64,000 bases of DNA from Pseudomonas fluorescens HK44 (GTDB taxonomy: Bacteria > Pseudomonadota > Gammaproteobacteria > Pseudomonadales > Pseudomonadaceae), in NCBI RefSeq assembly GCF_000217955.3, contig NZ_AFOY02000019.1, forward strand, positions 310,001 to 374,000, written 5' to 3'. Each line of letters opens with the position of its first letter. The stretch's first letter is position 1. The translations under genes and the position numbers were made by a program. This document shows positions 41,115 to 49,877 of the stretch, piece after piece. The notes under the pieces are model-generated. The model was not told the DNA's origin. It was given only the letters and a program-made list of their open reading frames with translations, and searched no databases.

Positions 41115-42710
41115 TCATGGTTTTTTTAAACGCATGGCCAGCGCTGTCGCCAGTTGCGCGGTCAGTCCATAGACCGACAATTGCGGGTTGGCGCCAATGC
41201 TGGTGGGGAACAGGGAACCATCATGGATCGACAGATTACTCAATTGATGATGACGGCCGAGACTGTCGGTGACGGCGTTTTTCGGGTCTTCACCCATGGC
41301 ACATCCGCCCATCACATGGGCGCTGCCCAGTCGTGTTCGGTAAAGCTCAAGGCTCAGGCCGTCGATCAGCGCGCGTGTCTCGGCGAGGGTTTTCACGTAG
41401 CGCGCATCGGCGTGCATCGGCATGACCGCGTTGGCGCCTCCGGCAAACTGGATCTCGGCCATGCTGTGGAACGCTCGACGTATGCCATCCCAGGCATAGG
41501 CTGAAACCTGGTAATCGAGCACCGGTGAGCCATCGCCGCGTAATTCGACGCTGCCGCCAGGGCTGTCCGGGTGAAAGCCGTCACGCAGCAGGGCCAGCAT
41601 CGCGTGGGTGTGCGGCAATTGTTGCATGTGCCGAGCGTTCTCTTCACCAAAGCCACCGAGCAAGGTCGCTGCCAGCGCCGGGTGTAGCGGCGGTACTTCC
41701 AGCTTGTAGGACATTTTGCCGGTGGTGCCGTCCAGCCATTGAAAGTGGTCGGAGTAAATCGACTGCGGCGCGCCGTAAAACGGATTGATCACGTTGTCGA
41801 ACAGCCCGGCGGACATGTTCACCAGATGCAGAAAGGTCCGCTTGCCAAGGCGTTCATGGGGATCCGGGGCGTTTGAGCGCAGCAACAGCGCCGGACTGTT
41901 GATGCCACCGCCGGCCAGCACATAGTGCCGCGCCTTGACGGTGATGCTGCGCCCGGTCGGCGCCACGCAGCGCTCATCCATTGCCACGCAGTGCAGGCCG
42001 GTGACGTTGTCATCCTTGATCAGCAGGTGTTCGGCGCGGGCCAGATAGAGCAGCTCGCCGCCTTTTTCCAGGGTCGCAGGAATGGTGGTGACCATCATCG
42101 ATTGCTTGGCGTTGGTCGGGCAGCCCATGCCGCAATAGCCGAGGTTCCAGCAACCGCGAACGTTGCGCGGGATCACGTGCCAGCTGTAGCCGAGCTGTTC
42201 ACAGCCTTTTTTGATCACGTCGTTGTTGGCATTGGGCGGCACCATCCACGGGGCGACACCGAGGCGCTGCTCCATTTTTTCGAACCAGGGCGCCATTTCC
42301 GCCGGGCTGTGGCCCTTGACGTCGTGTTCCCTGGCCCAGTGTTCGAGGGTCGGCTCGGGGGTGCGAAAACTTGAGGTCCAGTTGACCAGCGTCGTGCCGC
42401 CGACTGCGCGGCCTTGCAGAATGGTGATCGCGCCGTCCTTGCTCATGCGGCCGATGCCTTCCTGATAAAGGCTGGAATAGGCCTGGTCTTCGAGCATCTT
42501 GAAGTCGCTGCTGGTCTTGAGCGGGCCTTCTTCGATCAGCAGCACCTTGTAGCCGGCAGCGCTGAGGATTTCGGCGGTAGTGCCACCACCCGCGCCACTG
42601 CCGATGATCGCAATGTCGGCTTCCAGTGTCAGATCATTGGCCAGTTGCGAGCCGTTGTAGGTTTTCCAGCCACGGGCCAGGCCTTCGCGGAACGGATCGG
42701 GTACGGGCAT
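41115..42710 (-). CDS. laoA: GMC-family long-chain alcohol dehydrogenase LaoA
   Basis: A 531-residue GMC-type flavoprotein. FAD motif IIGSGAGGGTTAE at residues 36-48; GGTTLVNWTSSFRTP, the cysteine cluster CWNLGYCGMGCPTNAKQS and C-terminal GSAHVMGGCAMG...ANPQLSVYGLTAQLA carry the conserved His/Asn site. Gene order and types (oxidoreductase, Tat protein, coniferyl-aldehyde-type dehydrogenase, TetR) match laoABCR (PA0364-PA0367), described in P. aeruginosa for oxidation of long-chain alcohols from SDS and alkanes. An upstream in-frame extension to 42845 is rejected: it runs into a REP. Confidence 0.85.
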   Translation of the reverse strand: MPVPDPFREGLARGWKTYNGSQLANDLTLEADIAIIGSGAGGGTTAEILSAAGYKVLLIEEGPLKTSSDFKMLEDQAYSSLYQEGIGRMSKDGAITILQGRAVGGTTLVNWTSSFRTPEPTLEHWAREHDVKGHSPAEMAPWFEKMEQRLGVAPWMVPPNANNDVIKKGCEQLGYSWHVIPRNVRGCWNLGYCGMGCPTNAKQSMMVTTIPATLEKGGELLYLARAEHLLIKDDNVTGLHCVAMDERCVAPTGRSITVKARHYVLAGGGINSPALLLRSNAPDPHERLGKRTFLHLVNMSAGLFDNVINPFYGAPQSIYSDHFQWLDGTTGKMSYKLEVPPLHPALAATLLGGFGEENARHMQQLPHTHAMLALLRDGFHPDSPGGSVELRGDGSPVLDYQVSAYAWDGIRRAFHSMAEIQFAGGANAVMPMHADARYVKTLAETRALIDGLSLELYRTRLGSAHVMGGCAMGEDPKNAVTDSLGRHHQLSNLSIHDGSLFPTSIGANPQLSVYGLTAQLATALAMRLKKP

Positions 42711-42760
42711 CTTTGGGGTCTCTTGTTGTTTTGGAATCGGTGGTGATGCGGCTACCGCCT

Positions 42761-42838
42761 TCGCGAGCAAACGGAACGCCGCCCGGCTGCTCCCACATGA
42801 ATCGCCAAACCCCTGTGGGAGCGAGCCTGCTCGCGATA
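42761..42838. repeat. REP doublet, family C
   Basis: CGCGAGCA...GGCTGCTCCCACA faces TGTGGGAGCGAGCCTGCTCG across a 13-base gap. The left arm carries the variant block CGGAACGCCGCCCGG. It lies inside the lao operon between laoB and laoA. Confidence 0.75.
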
Positions 42839-42852
42839 GGGGCACCTCGGTC

Positions 42853-43398
42853 TCAAACGGTGGGCGGTCCTGGATACCCGCAACGTGTCCATGATTCAGC
42901 GCGTTTGTACCAGGCCATCATCACCAGTTGCAGGATCGAGCTGTGGCCCATGCGCAACAGGCTCAGCGAGCTGTTTTGCCAGCGCTGGAGGAAGTGGCGA
43001 ATGTCGTCGCTGCTGGCGTTTTCCCAGTGGCCCCAGATGCCGGTCAGTGGCCCGCGAGTGATAGCCATGCCGAGCACGTCGAACAGTTGTCGGGTCAGCT
43101 TGAGCATTTCCGGCGACAGGTGATTGAGATCATGGTCCAGCGATTGCAGAGTGCCTTCGAGGGCGGCCGGGAGTTTTTCGACGGCCACAGCGCCGTCGAG
43201 CATCACCGGGATCAGCGCACGCAAGAACGGCAAATCACCGCCACGCAAAATGGCGAAGCCGCTGGCCGGGGTGCTGGCCGAGCAACCGCTGAGGCTGGCG
43301 CCGAGGCCTGCTGTGGTCAGGAAGGCGCTGGCGCAGAGACTGAATTTGAGCAGGCCGCGCCGTGTCAGCGCGGGGGATTCGGACAGGCGTGGGTTCAT
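42853..43398 (-). CDS. laoB: Tat-exported LaoB-like subunit
   Basis: A 181-residue protein with a twin-arginine signal (LTRRGLLKFS at residues 12-21) followed by a hydrophobic stretch and a possible lipobox SLSGC. The rest resembles gluconate-2-dehydrogenase subunit 3-type partners of GMC enzymes (LRALIPVMLDG; LFDVLGMAITRG). In the lao system it is required with LaoA, and a chaperone or subunit role exporting LaoA by hitch-hiking is inference. 26 bases after laoC; laoA follows. Confidence 0.8.
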   Translation of the reverse strand: MNPRLSESPALTRRGLLKFSLCASAFLTTAGLGASLSGCSASTPASGFAILRGGDLPFLRALIPVMLDGAVAVEKLPAALEGTLQSLDHDLNHLSPEMLKLTRQLFDVLGMAITRGPLTGIWGHWENASSDDIRHFLQRWQNSSLSLLRMGHSSILQLVMMAWYKRAESWTRCGYPGPPTV

Positions 43399-43424
43399 TA
43401 TTGTGATTACCCGGTCATGAGGCG

Positions 43425-44855
43425 TCAGCGGATGAACAGCTTCTGAATCAGCTTCTGGATCGACTTGCCGTAAGGCGGATAAATCAGCTTCGCCGCGTTG
43501 AAGCGCTGCTTGATCAGCACGCCTTTGGCTTTGCTGAACGTCAGGAAGCCTTCGTGGCCGTGGTAATGGCCCATGCCTGAAGCGCCGATGCCACCAAACG
43601 GCATGTCGTCTTGCGCAACATGCAGCAAGGTGTCGTTCAGGCACACGCCACCGGAATGGGTTTCGTTGAGGACGCGGTTTTGTTCGGCCTTGTTGTAGCC
43701 GAAGAAATACAGCGCCAGCGGACGTGGCCGCTGGTTGATGTAGGCAAACGCCTGGTCCAGATTTTTGTAAGGCACGATCGGCAGCACCGGGCCGAAGATT
43801 TCGTCCTGCATCACGATCATCTCGTCGCTGACATTCAGCAGCAGGCTATGGCTCATACGTCGGTCCTGATCCTGCTCGAAGACCGGGATCAGCAGCGCGC
43901 CCTTGCTGGTGGCGTCGCTGAGGTAGCTGCGCAGCCGGGCCAATTGGCGCTCATTGATGATCGCGGTGTAGTCCGGGTTGTCCGCGAGTGTCGGGTAAAA
44001 CCCGCGAACCGCCTGACGATAGGCTTCGACGAAGGAGCCGACCCGTTCTTCCGGCACCAGCACGTAGTCCGGCGCGACACAGGTTTGTCCGGCATTCAGG
44101 GTTTTACCGAAGGCAATACGTTCGGCGGCGTCCTTGAGCGGTACATCGTGGGAAACGATTGCCGGAGACTTGCCACCCAATTCCAGTGTCACCGGCGTCA
44201 GGTTCTCTGCCGCCGCACGCATGACATGTTTGCCGATGCTGGTGGCGCCAGTGAACAACAGGTGATCGAAGGGCAACCTGGAAAAGGCCATGCCGACTTC
44301 GGCTTCGCCCAACACCACGCACACCAGGTCTTCGGGGAACACTTTGGCCAGCAACGTTTTTAGCAGTTGCCCGGTGGCCGGGGTGGATTCGCTGAGTTTG
44401 AGCATCACCCGGTTGCCCGCCGACAACGCGCCGACCAATGGGCCGATGGCCAGGTACAGCGGGTAGTTCCACGGCACGATGACCCCGACCACGCCCAGCG
44501 GCTGATAAACCACCTTGGCCGCCGCCGGCTGAAAGGCGATGCCGACCTTGCGCGGGGACGCTTTCATCCAGCCTTTGAGGTGTTTGCTGGCGTATTGAAT
44601 GCCGTGCAGGCTCGGCATCAGCTCGGCGAGCAGGGTTTCATCGGCGCTACGGTTGCTGAAATCCTGGCTGATCGCGTCGATCAAGGCCTGCCGCTCGTCA
44701 CTCAACAGCTCACGCAGTGCCTTGAGCCATTGCTGGCGTTGCGCGGCCGGCGGCATCGGGTGGGCTGCATAGGCCTGACGCTGGGCGGCAAACAGATCGT
44801 GAAGCTCACTCAATGGCTGTTGGGAGCTTTGCAGGTAGGCAATGTCGGCGGGCAT
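43425..44855 (-). CDS. laoC: Coniferyl-aldehyde-type aldehyde dehydrogenase LaoC
   Basis: A 476-residue NAD(P)-dependent aldehyde dehydrogenase: GVIVPWNYPLYL, FTGATSIGKHV, Glu225 in LELGGKSP and nucleophile Cys259 in NAGQTCVAPDY. The subfamily is CalB-like. In lao it oxidises the long-chain aldehyde made by LaoA to the acid. First gene of the leftward lao operon; its promoter region is shared with laoR. Start MPADIAYLQS with GGAGC upstream. Confidence 0.9.
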   Translation of the reverse strand: MPADIAYLQSSQQPLSELHDLFAAQRQAYAAHPMPPAAQRQQWLKALRELLSDERQALIDAISQDFSNRSADETLLAELMPSLHGIQYASKHLKGWMKASPRKVGIAFQPAAAKVVYQPLGVVGVIVPWNYPLYLAIGPLVGALSAGNRVMLKLSESTPATGQLLKTLLAKVFPEDLVCVVLGEAEVGMAFSRLPFDHLLFTGATSIGKHVMRAAAENLTPVTLELGGKSPAIVSHDVPLKDAAERIAFGKTLNAGQTCVAPDYVLVPEERVGSFVEAYRQAVRGFYPTLADNPDYTAIINERQLARLRSYLSDATSKGALLIPVFEQDQDRRMSHSLLLNVSDEMIVMQDEIFGPVLPIVPYKNLDQAFAYINQRPRPLALYFFGYNKAEQNRVLNETHSGGVCLNDTLLHVAQDDMPFGGIGASGMGHYHGHEGFLTFSKAKGVLIKQRFNAAKLIYPPYGKSIQKLIQKLFIR

Positions 44856-44890
44856 GGTAGCTCCGGTTTTTTTTAGAATGAGGAAGTTTT

Positions 44891-44906
44891 TAGAGTCTAT
44901 GCTCTA
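44891..44906. promoter_or_regulatory. Imperfect dyad near laoC promoter
   Basis: TAGAG-TCTATG-CTCTA, 36 bases before laoC. A second, perfect dyad lies at 44941. Either may be bound by LaoR. Confidence 0.35.
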
Positions 44907-44940
44907 TAAAGTCAAATGACATCCTCGGGAAGCGATGATT

Positions 44941-44956
44941 TATCCGCCAGCGGATA
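44941..44956. promoter_or_regulatory. Perfect dyad, candidate LaoR operator
   Basis: TATCCGC-CA-GCGGATA, a 16-bp palindrome with 7-base arms in the middle of the laoC/laoR divergent region, 46 bases before laoR and 85 bases before laoC. Size and symmetry suit a TetR-family dimer. Confidence 0.55.
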
Positions 44957-45002
44957 GGTCGTAAGATGCCCGGCAACGCACTGAAGAATTAAAGCTCAAG
45001 CC

Positions 45003-45674
45003 ATGGCCCCACGAATAAAAACCAGCGAGCGCATCGTGCAGAACAGCCTGGAGCTGTTCAATCAACAGGGTGAACGCAGCATCAGTACCAACCATATCGC
45101 TGCGCACATGGAGATTTCTCCGGGCAACCTGTACTACCACTTCCCCAACAAGCAGGCGATCATCGCCGTGTTGTTCAATGAGTACGAAGCCCTGGTAGAG
45201 AGTTTCCTGCGCCCACCCCAGGGCCGCGCCGCGACCGTTGAAGACAAGCGCTTCTACTTGCAGGAACTGCTGTCGGCCATGTGGCGTTACCGGTTTTTGC
45301 ACCGCGACCTCGAGCACTTGCTCGACAACGATGTGGAACTGGCTGCCCGCTACCGGCGTTTTTCCCAGCGTTGCCTGATCCAGGGCACGGCGATTTACGC
45401 AGGCTTCGTCGACGCCGGCATCCTGTGCATGGACAAGGTCCAGATCGAATCCCTGACGCTCAATGCCTGGATCATCCTCACGTCCTGGGTGCGTTTTCTG
45501 TGCACCACACGGGAAAATTCCAACCATCTCAGCGAGCAAGCCATTAAACGTGGCGTGTATCAGGTGCTGGTGCTGGAAGCAGGATTTGTCACGGAACAAG
45601 CGCGTGAGGCGGTCAATGCCTTGTTCGAGGAGTTTTACGTGCCGTTGGCCCAGGCCCTGGAAGAAGTGCAGTAG
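45003..45674 (+). CDS. laoR: TetR/AcrR-family regulator LaoR
   Basis: A 223-residue TetR-type repressor: HTH at residues 1-60 (SERIVQNSLELFNQQGERSISTNHIAAHMEISPGNLYYHF split by helix positions), then a helical ligand-binding region. Divergent from laoCBA and, like PA0367, expected to repress them until a long-chain alcohol or aldehyde signal appears. A sulfurtransferase gene follows after 29 bases in the same direction and could be co-transcribed. Confidence 0.85.
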   Translation: MAPRIKTSERIVQNSLELFNQQGERSISTNHIAAHMEISPGNLYYHFPNKQAIIAVLFNEYEALVESFLRPPQGRAATVEDKRFYLQELLSAMWRYRFLHRDLEHLLDNDVELAARYRRFSQRCLIQGTAIYAGFVDAGILCMDKVQIESLTLNAWIILTSWVRFLCTTRENSNHLSEQAIKRGVYQVLVLEAGFVTEQAREAVNALFEEFYVPLAQALEEVQ

Positions 45675-45703
45675 GATTGATCAAAGACATAAAGGAGCCC
45701 GCT

Positions 45704-46558
45704 ATGCCCATTGCGCAACTGATCAGCCCGAACGCCCTGGACCAGAAAAAGGCTCAGGCCGGGTTGGTGATTCTGGATTGTCGTTTTGCCCTCGAAGACC
45801 CGGATTACGGCCAGCGCAGCTATGCCCTGGGGCATATCGAGGGTGCCTCGTTTGCGGACCTCGAACGTGACCTCAGCGGACCCGTGGTCAAGGGTGTCAC
45901 CGGTCGCCATCCATTGCCGACGCCGCACCACTTGATTCAGCGTTTGCAGGATTGGGGGATCAATAGCGACAGCGAAATCGTTTTGTATGACGACGGTCCC
46001 GGCATGTATGCCGCGCGGGCCTGGTGGTTGCTGGCGTGGCTGGGCAAGCGCGACGGCGTGTTCATTCTCGACGGTGGCCTCAAGGCCTGGCACGCGGCGG
46101 GTTTACCGCTGAGCCTGGATGCTCCGGCAATCACCCGTGGCTCCTTCACCGGCGCGCCGGACCACACCTTGTTAGTGAGTGCCGAAAAACTGCAACAGCG
46201 CCTCGGTCAACCGACCCTGACCTTACTTGATGCCCGGGGTCTGCCGCGTTTTCGTGGCGAGGTCGAGCCGATTGACCCGGTCGCCGGGCACATTCCCGGC
46301 GCGCAATGCGCGGCGTTCACCGACAACCTGGGCGCCGACGGGCGTTTCCTTCCCGCCGATCAGCTCAAGCAGCGCTTTGCCGCGAAACTGGGCGATCGTT
46401 CGCCGACCGAGCTGGTGGCGTATTGCGGCTCGGGCGTGACCGCGTGCCATAACCTGTTTGCGCTGTGCCTGGCCGGTTATCCATTGGGTTCGCTGTACGC
46501 CGGGTCGTGGAGCGAATGGATTACCGATCCTGCGCGGGCCGTCGCGACCGGCGACTAA
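45704..46558 (+). CDS. Sulfurtransferase, two rhodanese domains, SseA-like active loop
   Basis: A 284-residue tandem rhodanese. The N-terminal domain (residues 1-140) lacks a catalytic cysteine in the loop (DDGPGMYAAR); the C-terminal active loop is C241-G-S-G-V-T-A. That loop is typical of 3-mercaptopyruvate sulfurtransferase (SseA) rather than thiosulfate sulfurtransferase. No signal peptide. AAGGAG lies 8 bases before the ATG at 45704. Substrate by loop similarity only. Confidence 0.88.
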   Translation: MPIAQLISPNALDQKKAQAGLVILDCRFALEDPDYGQRSYALGHIEGASFADLERDLSGPVVKGVTGRHPLPTPHHLIQRLQDWGINSDSEIVLYDDGPGMYAARAWWLLAWLGKRDGVFILDGGLKAWHAAGLPLSLDAPAITRGSFTGAPDHTLLVSAEKLQQRLGQPTLTLLDARGLPRFRGEVEPIDPVAGHIPGAQCAAFTDNLGADGRFLPADQLKQRFAAKLGDRSPTELVAYCGSGVTACHNLFALCLAGYPLGSLYAGSWSEWITDPARAVATGD

Positions 46559-46570
46559 TCGCAAATCCCC

Positions 46571-46674
46571 TGTGGGAGCGAGCCTGCTCCGGGCGGCGCT
46601 CCGACGATGAGGCCGTCAGATTCACAAATGATGTTGACTGACAGTCCGCCATCGCGAGCAGGCTCGCTCCCACA
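46571..46674. repeat. REP doublet, family C
   Basis: TGTGGGAGCGAGCCTGCTCC and inverse GAGCAGGCTCGCTCCCACA bound a 104-bp element. The left arm continues into CCGGGCGGCGCTCCGACGATG. It lies between convergent genes. Confidence 0.85.
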
Positions 46675-46699
46675 TGGGTATTGGGTGGCCTCCATGACC

Positions 46700-47698
46700 T
46701 TACTCGCGGCCTGTGTTGGTCAGCCAGTGCGGGATGCGTCGTTCCAGGTAGTAGCCGGGGTTGCGGAATGTGCCGTCGACAAAGCCGACATGCCCGCCCT
46801 TGGCCTGCAACTCGAACTGCGTGGAGTCCGATAACTCGCTGGCGTGCGGCAAGCTGTGGAGAAATACGAAAGGATCGTCGGCCGCTTGAATGATCAGGGT
46901 CGGCGTGCGGATCTCACCGAGAAAATAACGGCTGGAGGCTCGGCGATAATAGTCATGTGCGTCCTTGAAGCCGTTCAGTGGCGCAGTTACCCGGCCATCG
47001 AAATCCCAGAAAGTGCGCAGGTTCTCCAGTGACCCGAGTCTGGCCAGGGTCTCCAGGCCCTCGTGGTGGCCGTCGTGCAGAAACTTCTGTTGCTTGGTCT
47101 TGATGTAGGCGAGCATTTCGCGCATGAAGTGCGCTTGATAGATCCTCGAGAGTCCCTGGCCGATGCGGTCGGCGCATTGATCCAGGCGAAAGGGTACCGA
47201 GACCGCCACCGCGGCCTGCAACTGACTGCCACTGCCGGTTTCCCCCAGGTGCTTGAGCAGCACATTGCCGCCCAGCGAATAGCCGACCGCGTACAGCGGC
47301 GCCGACGGGCGGGTGGCTCGCAGATGGTTGATCGCCGCCGCAAGGTCTTCGCTGGCGCCGGAGTGATAGCTGCGCGGCAACAGATTCGGCTCGCCCGAAC
47401 AGCCGCGCCAGTTCAGCGCCACGCTGGCCCAACCCCGGGCGAACAGGGCTTTTTGCAGGCCGGCGACATAGGGCGAGTTCGAAGAACCGGTCAAGCCGTG
47501 CAACACCAGCACCAAGGGTGCATCGGCGCTGTGCGGCCCGTGCCAGTCGAGGTCGAGGAAGTCGCCGTCGTCGAGCCACAGACGTTCGCGTTGTCGATCC
47601 AGATGAGTGGTTTTGCGCCACAGCGGTCCCCACAAGGTTTGCAGATGCGGGTTGCCAAGGCCGAAGGCGGGGGTGAAACGATCAGGCGGTGTAGGCAC
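46700..47698 (-). CDS. YheT-family alpha/beta hydrolase
   Basis: A 332-residue hydrolase: FTPAFGLGNPHLQTLWG opening typical of YheT/ABHD1-3, oxyanion strand VLHGLTGSSNSPYV, nucleophile elbow GYSLGGNVLLKHLGE, acid in QAADDPF and histidine in GGHVGFV. The start is a GTG at 47698 (MPTPPDRFTP); the frame runs further upstream to 47848 but overlaps rsmD's end. Cytoplasmic, substrate unknown, probably lipids. 71 bases after rsmD on the same strand. Confidence 0.85.
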   Translation of the reverse strand: MPTPPDRFTPAFGLGNPHLQTLWGPLWRKTTHLDRQRERLWLDDGDFLDLDWHGPHSADAPLVLVLHGLTGSSNSPYVAGLQKALFARGWASVALNWRGCSGEPNLLPRSYHSGASEDLAAAINHLRATRPSAPLYAVGYSLGGNVLLKHLGETGSGSQLQAAVAVSVPFRLDQCADRIGQGLSRIYQAHFMREMLAYIKTKQQKFLHDGHHEGLETLARLGSLENLRTFWDFDGRVTAPLNGFKDAHDYYRRASSRYFLGEIRTPTLIIQAADDPFVFLHSLPHASELSDSTQFELQAKGGHVGFVDGTFRNPGYYLERRIPHWLTNTGRE

Positions 47699-47769
47699 GG
47701 TAGTTCTCGATGCAGCGGTGCGTGCCTGGGGTTGTTGATCCCGGCACGTACCTTGTTCAGGCCGGTGGA

Positions 47770-48387
47770 TTAACCGGCAATCTCTGCCATACGGTGCCAC
47801 AGCGCATAGTAGACCCGCCCGGACTTTTGCTCCCGGTGCAGGCGCCACCCCCCTGGCAGACCGAGGGTCGATGGCGCGGTTTCACTTTCAGTGTAGATCC
47901 ACGCGTTGTCGGCGAGCCATTGGCGTTCTTCAAGCAGCGTGCAAACGGCGGGCAACAGGTTCTGGTTGAACGGCGGGTCGAGGAACACCAGGTCGTAGGC
48001 GATCGCTGGCTGGGTTTCCAGGTAGCGCAAGGCATCGGCGGTTTGCACCTGGCCGACGGTGCAACGCAGCGTTCCCAAATGTTCCTTCAGGCTGGAAACC
48101 GCCAGGCTGCTGGCGTCCAGCGCCTGGCCCATGGCGGCGCCTCGGGACAGCGCTTCAAGAAACAGCGCGCCGCTGCCGGCAAACGGGTCGAGCACTTTGG
48201 CCCCGGCCACATATGGTGCGAGCCAGTTGAACAGGGTTTCACGCACGCGGTCGGGCGTCGGGCGCAGGCCCGGAGCGTCCGGGAAGCTCAGGCGCCGGCT
48301 GCGCCATTCGCCGCCGATGATGCGCAATTGGTTCACGCCGTTATGCACGTTATGAACAGGTTTCTTGGGACGCGATGGACTGGCCAT
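47770..48387 (-). CDS. rsmD: 16S rRNA (guanine(966)-N(2))-methyltransferase
   Basis: A 205-residue methyltransferase: N-terminal LRIIGGEWRSRRLSFPD, SAM motif VLDPFAGSGALFLEALSRGA and catalytic FLDPPFNQ. Modifies G966 in the 30S P-site region. The start at 48387 shares one base with the stop of the upstream M16 gene (TAATG), so it is coupled to it. Usual neighbour of M16 peptidases and ftsY. Confidence 0.95.
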   Translation of the reverse strand: MASPSRPKKPVHNVHNGVNQLRIIGGEWRSRRLSFPDAPGLRPTPDRVRETLFNWLAPYVAGAKVLDPFAGSGALFLEALSRGAAMGQALDASSLAVSSLKEHLGTLRCTVGQVQTADALRYLETQPAIAYDLVFLDPPFNQNLLPAVCTLLEERQWLADNAWIYTESETAPSTLGLPGGWRLHREQKSGRVYYALWHRMAEIAG

Positions 48388-49877
48388 TAATGCTCCGGAA
48401 CCCCGAGCGGTTGCTCGGATGGTTTGTCAGTGGGGGCCGGTAACGGCTTTTGCGGTACGGTCGGGCCAGCAGAAACGATGACCATTTTGTCCGTGCTCAG
48501 GTGTTTGTTCATTGCCGCGGTGACCTGCTCGACGGTCAGGCTTTGCGACTGCCGCATGAAGTCTTCAAGGTAACTCAGCGGCAAGTCATAGAAGCCCATG
48601 GCACCCAGTTGGCCGACGATATCGGCATTGCTGGCATTGGACAGCGGGAAGCTGCCGGCCAGTTCACGCTTGGCGTCGTCGAGTTCTTTCTGGGTCGGGC
48701 CGGTTTTCAAGTAGTCGGCGAGCACGTCCTGCACCAGTTTGAGGGTGCCTTCGCTCATTTCGGCGCGGGTTTGCAGGTTGATCATGAACGGGCCACGGAC
48801 CTGCATCGGTGTGAAACCGGAGTAAACGCCATAGGTCAGGCCGCGTTTTTCACGTACTTCACTCATCAGCCGGGTGCCGAAGCCGCCGCCGCCGAGGATC
48901 TGGTTGCCCAAGGAGATAGCTGCATAGTCCGGATCGCCACGGTCGATGCCCAGTTGCGCGAGCATCAGGTTGGTTTGCTTGGACGGAAACTCGATGTGAC
49001 CGATGCTGGCTTTCGGTTCAACCGGTTGCTCGATTTTCGCCAGTGCCGGGCCTTTTGGCAGTGCAGCAGAAACCTGTGCGGCAATCGCTTCGGCTTCGCT
49101 GCGTGACAAGTCGCCCACCAGTGCAATCACCACGTTGCCCGCTGCATAGGCTTTCTCGTGGAAGGCCCGCAGTTGCGCCACGGTAATCGGTGGGACACTT
49201 TGCGCGTTGCCGTCGCTTGAGTGCGCGTAAGGGTGGCTGCCATACAGGCGCTTCATCAGCTCCAGGTTCGCCAGTTTGCCGGGGTTCTGTTTCTGGTATT
49301 CGAAGCCGGCGAGCAACTGGTTCTTGATCCGCGCCAGTGAGTCGGTCGGGAACGTCGGTTTGCCGACCACTTCAGCGAACAGCTTCAGCGCAGGTTCGCG
49401 TTTATCCACAGCACTCAGGCTGCGCAACGAGGCGACGGCCATGTCCTTGTAAGCGCCGTTGCCGAAGTCGGCGCCCAGGCTTTCGAAACCTTCAGCGATC
49501 TTGCCGACATCTTTGCCGGCGATGCCTTCGTTGAGCATGGCATTGGTCAGTACGGCCAGCCCTGGCGTATCACCGTCCTGGCTGCTGCCGGCGGCGAAGA
49601 TCAGGCGCATGTCGAACATCGGCAGCTCCGGGGCTGCGACGAACAGCACCTTGGAGCCTTCGGCGGTTTTCCAGGTTTGCACGTCCAGCGAGCGGTGGCT
49701 CGGCGCTTTACCGTCGAGTTCGGCCAGTGATTGCAGCTTTTTGCTGGCCTTGGCCTGCTCGAGGGCTTCGCTGGCATGGGTATCGGTCGAACGGCTGAAG
49801 TAAAAGCCGAGCGAAGCGAGCAGTGCGACGAGTACCAGGCCGATCAGGACCAGGCGTGGTTTTTTACTCTCACTCAT
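48387..49877 (-). CDS. M16-family peptidase-like protein, inactive-type subunit
   Basis: A 496-residue M16 protein with an N-terminal membrane anchor (VLIGLVLVALLASLGFYF) and no HxxEH zinc motif: the equivalent helix reads LAVLTNAMLNEGIAG. It keeps the C-terminal half typical of M16 partner subunits (GLTYGVYSGFTP). It pairs with the next gene upstream, which has the zinc site, as in two-chain M16B peptidases. Start MSESKKPRLVLI at 49877 overlaps that gene's end by 8 bases. Confidence 0.88.
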   Translation of the reverse strand: MSESKKPRLVLIGLVLVALLASLGFYFSRSTDTHASEALEQAKASKKLQSLAELDGKAPSHRSLDVQTWKTAEGSKVLFVAAPELPMFDMRLIFAAGSSQDGDTPGLAVLTNAMLNEGIAGKDVGKIAEGFESLGADFGNGAYKDMAVASLRSLSAVDKREPALKLFAEVVGKPTFPTDSLARIKNQLLAGFEYQKQNPGKLANLELMKRLYGSHPYAHSSDGNAQSVPPITVAQLRAFHEKAYAAGNVVIALVGDLSRSEAEAIAAQVSAALPKGPALAKIEQPVEPKASIGHIEFPSKQTNLMLAQLGIDRGDPDYAAISLGNQILGGGGFGTRLMSEVREKRGLTYGVYSGFTPMQVRGPFMINLQTRAEMSEGTLKLVQDVLADYLKTGPTQKELDDAKRELAGSFPLSNASNADIVGQLGAMGFYDLPLSYLEDFMRQSQSLTVEQVTAAMNKHLSTDKMVIVSAGPTVPQKPLPAPTDKPSEQPLGVPEH

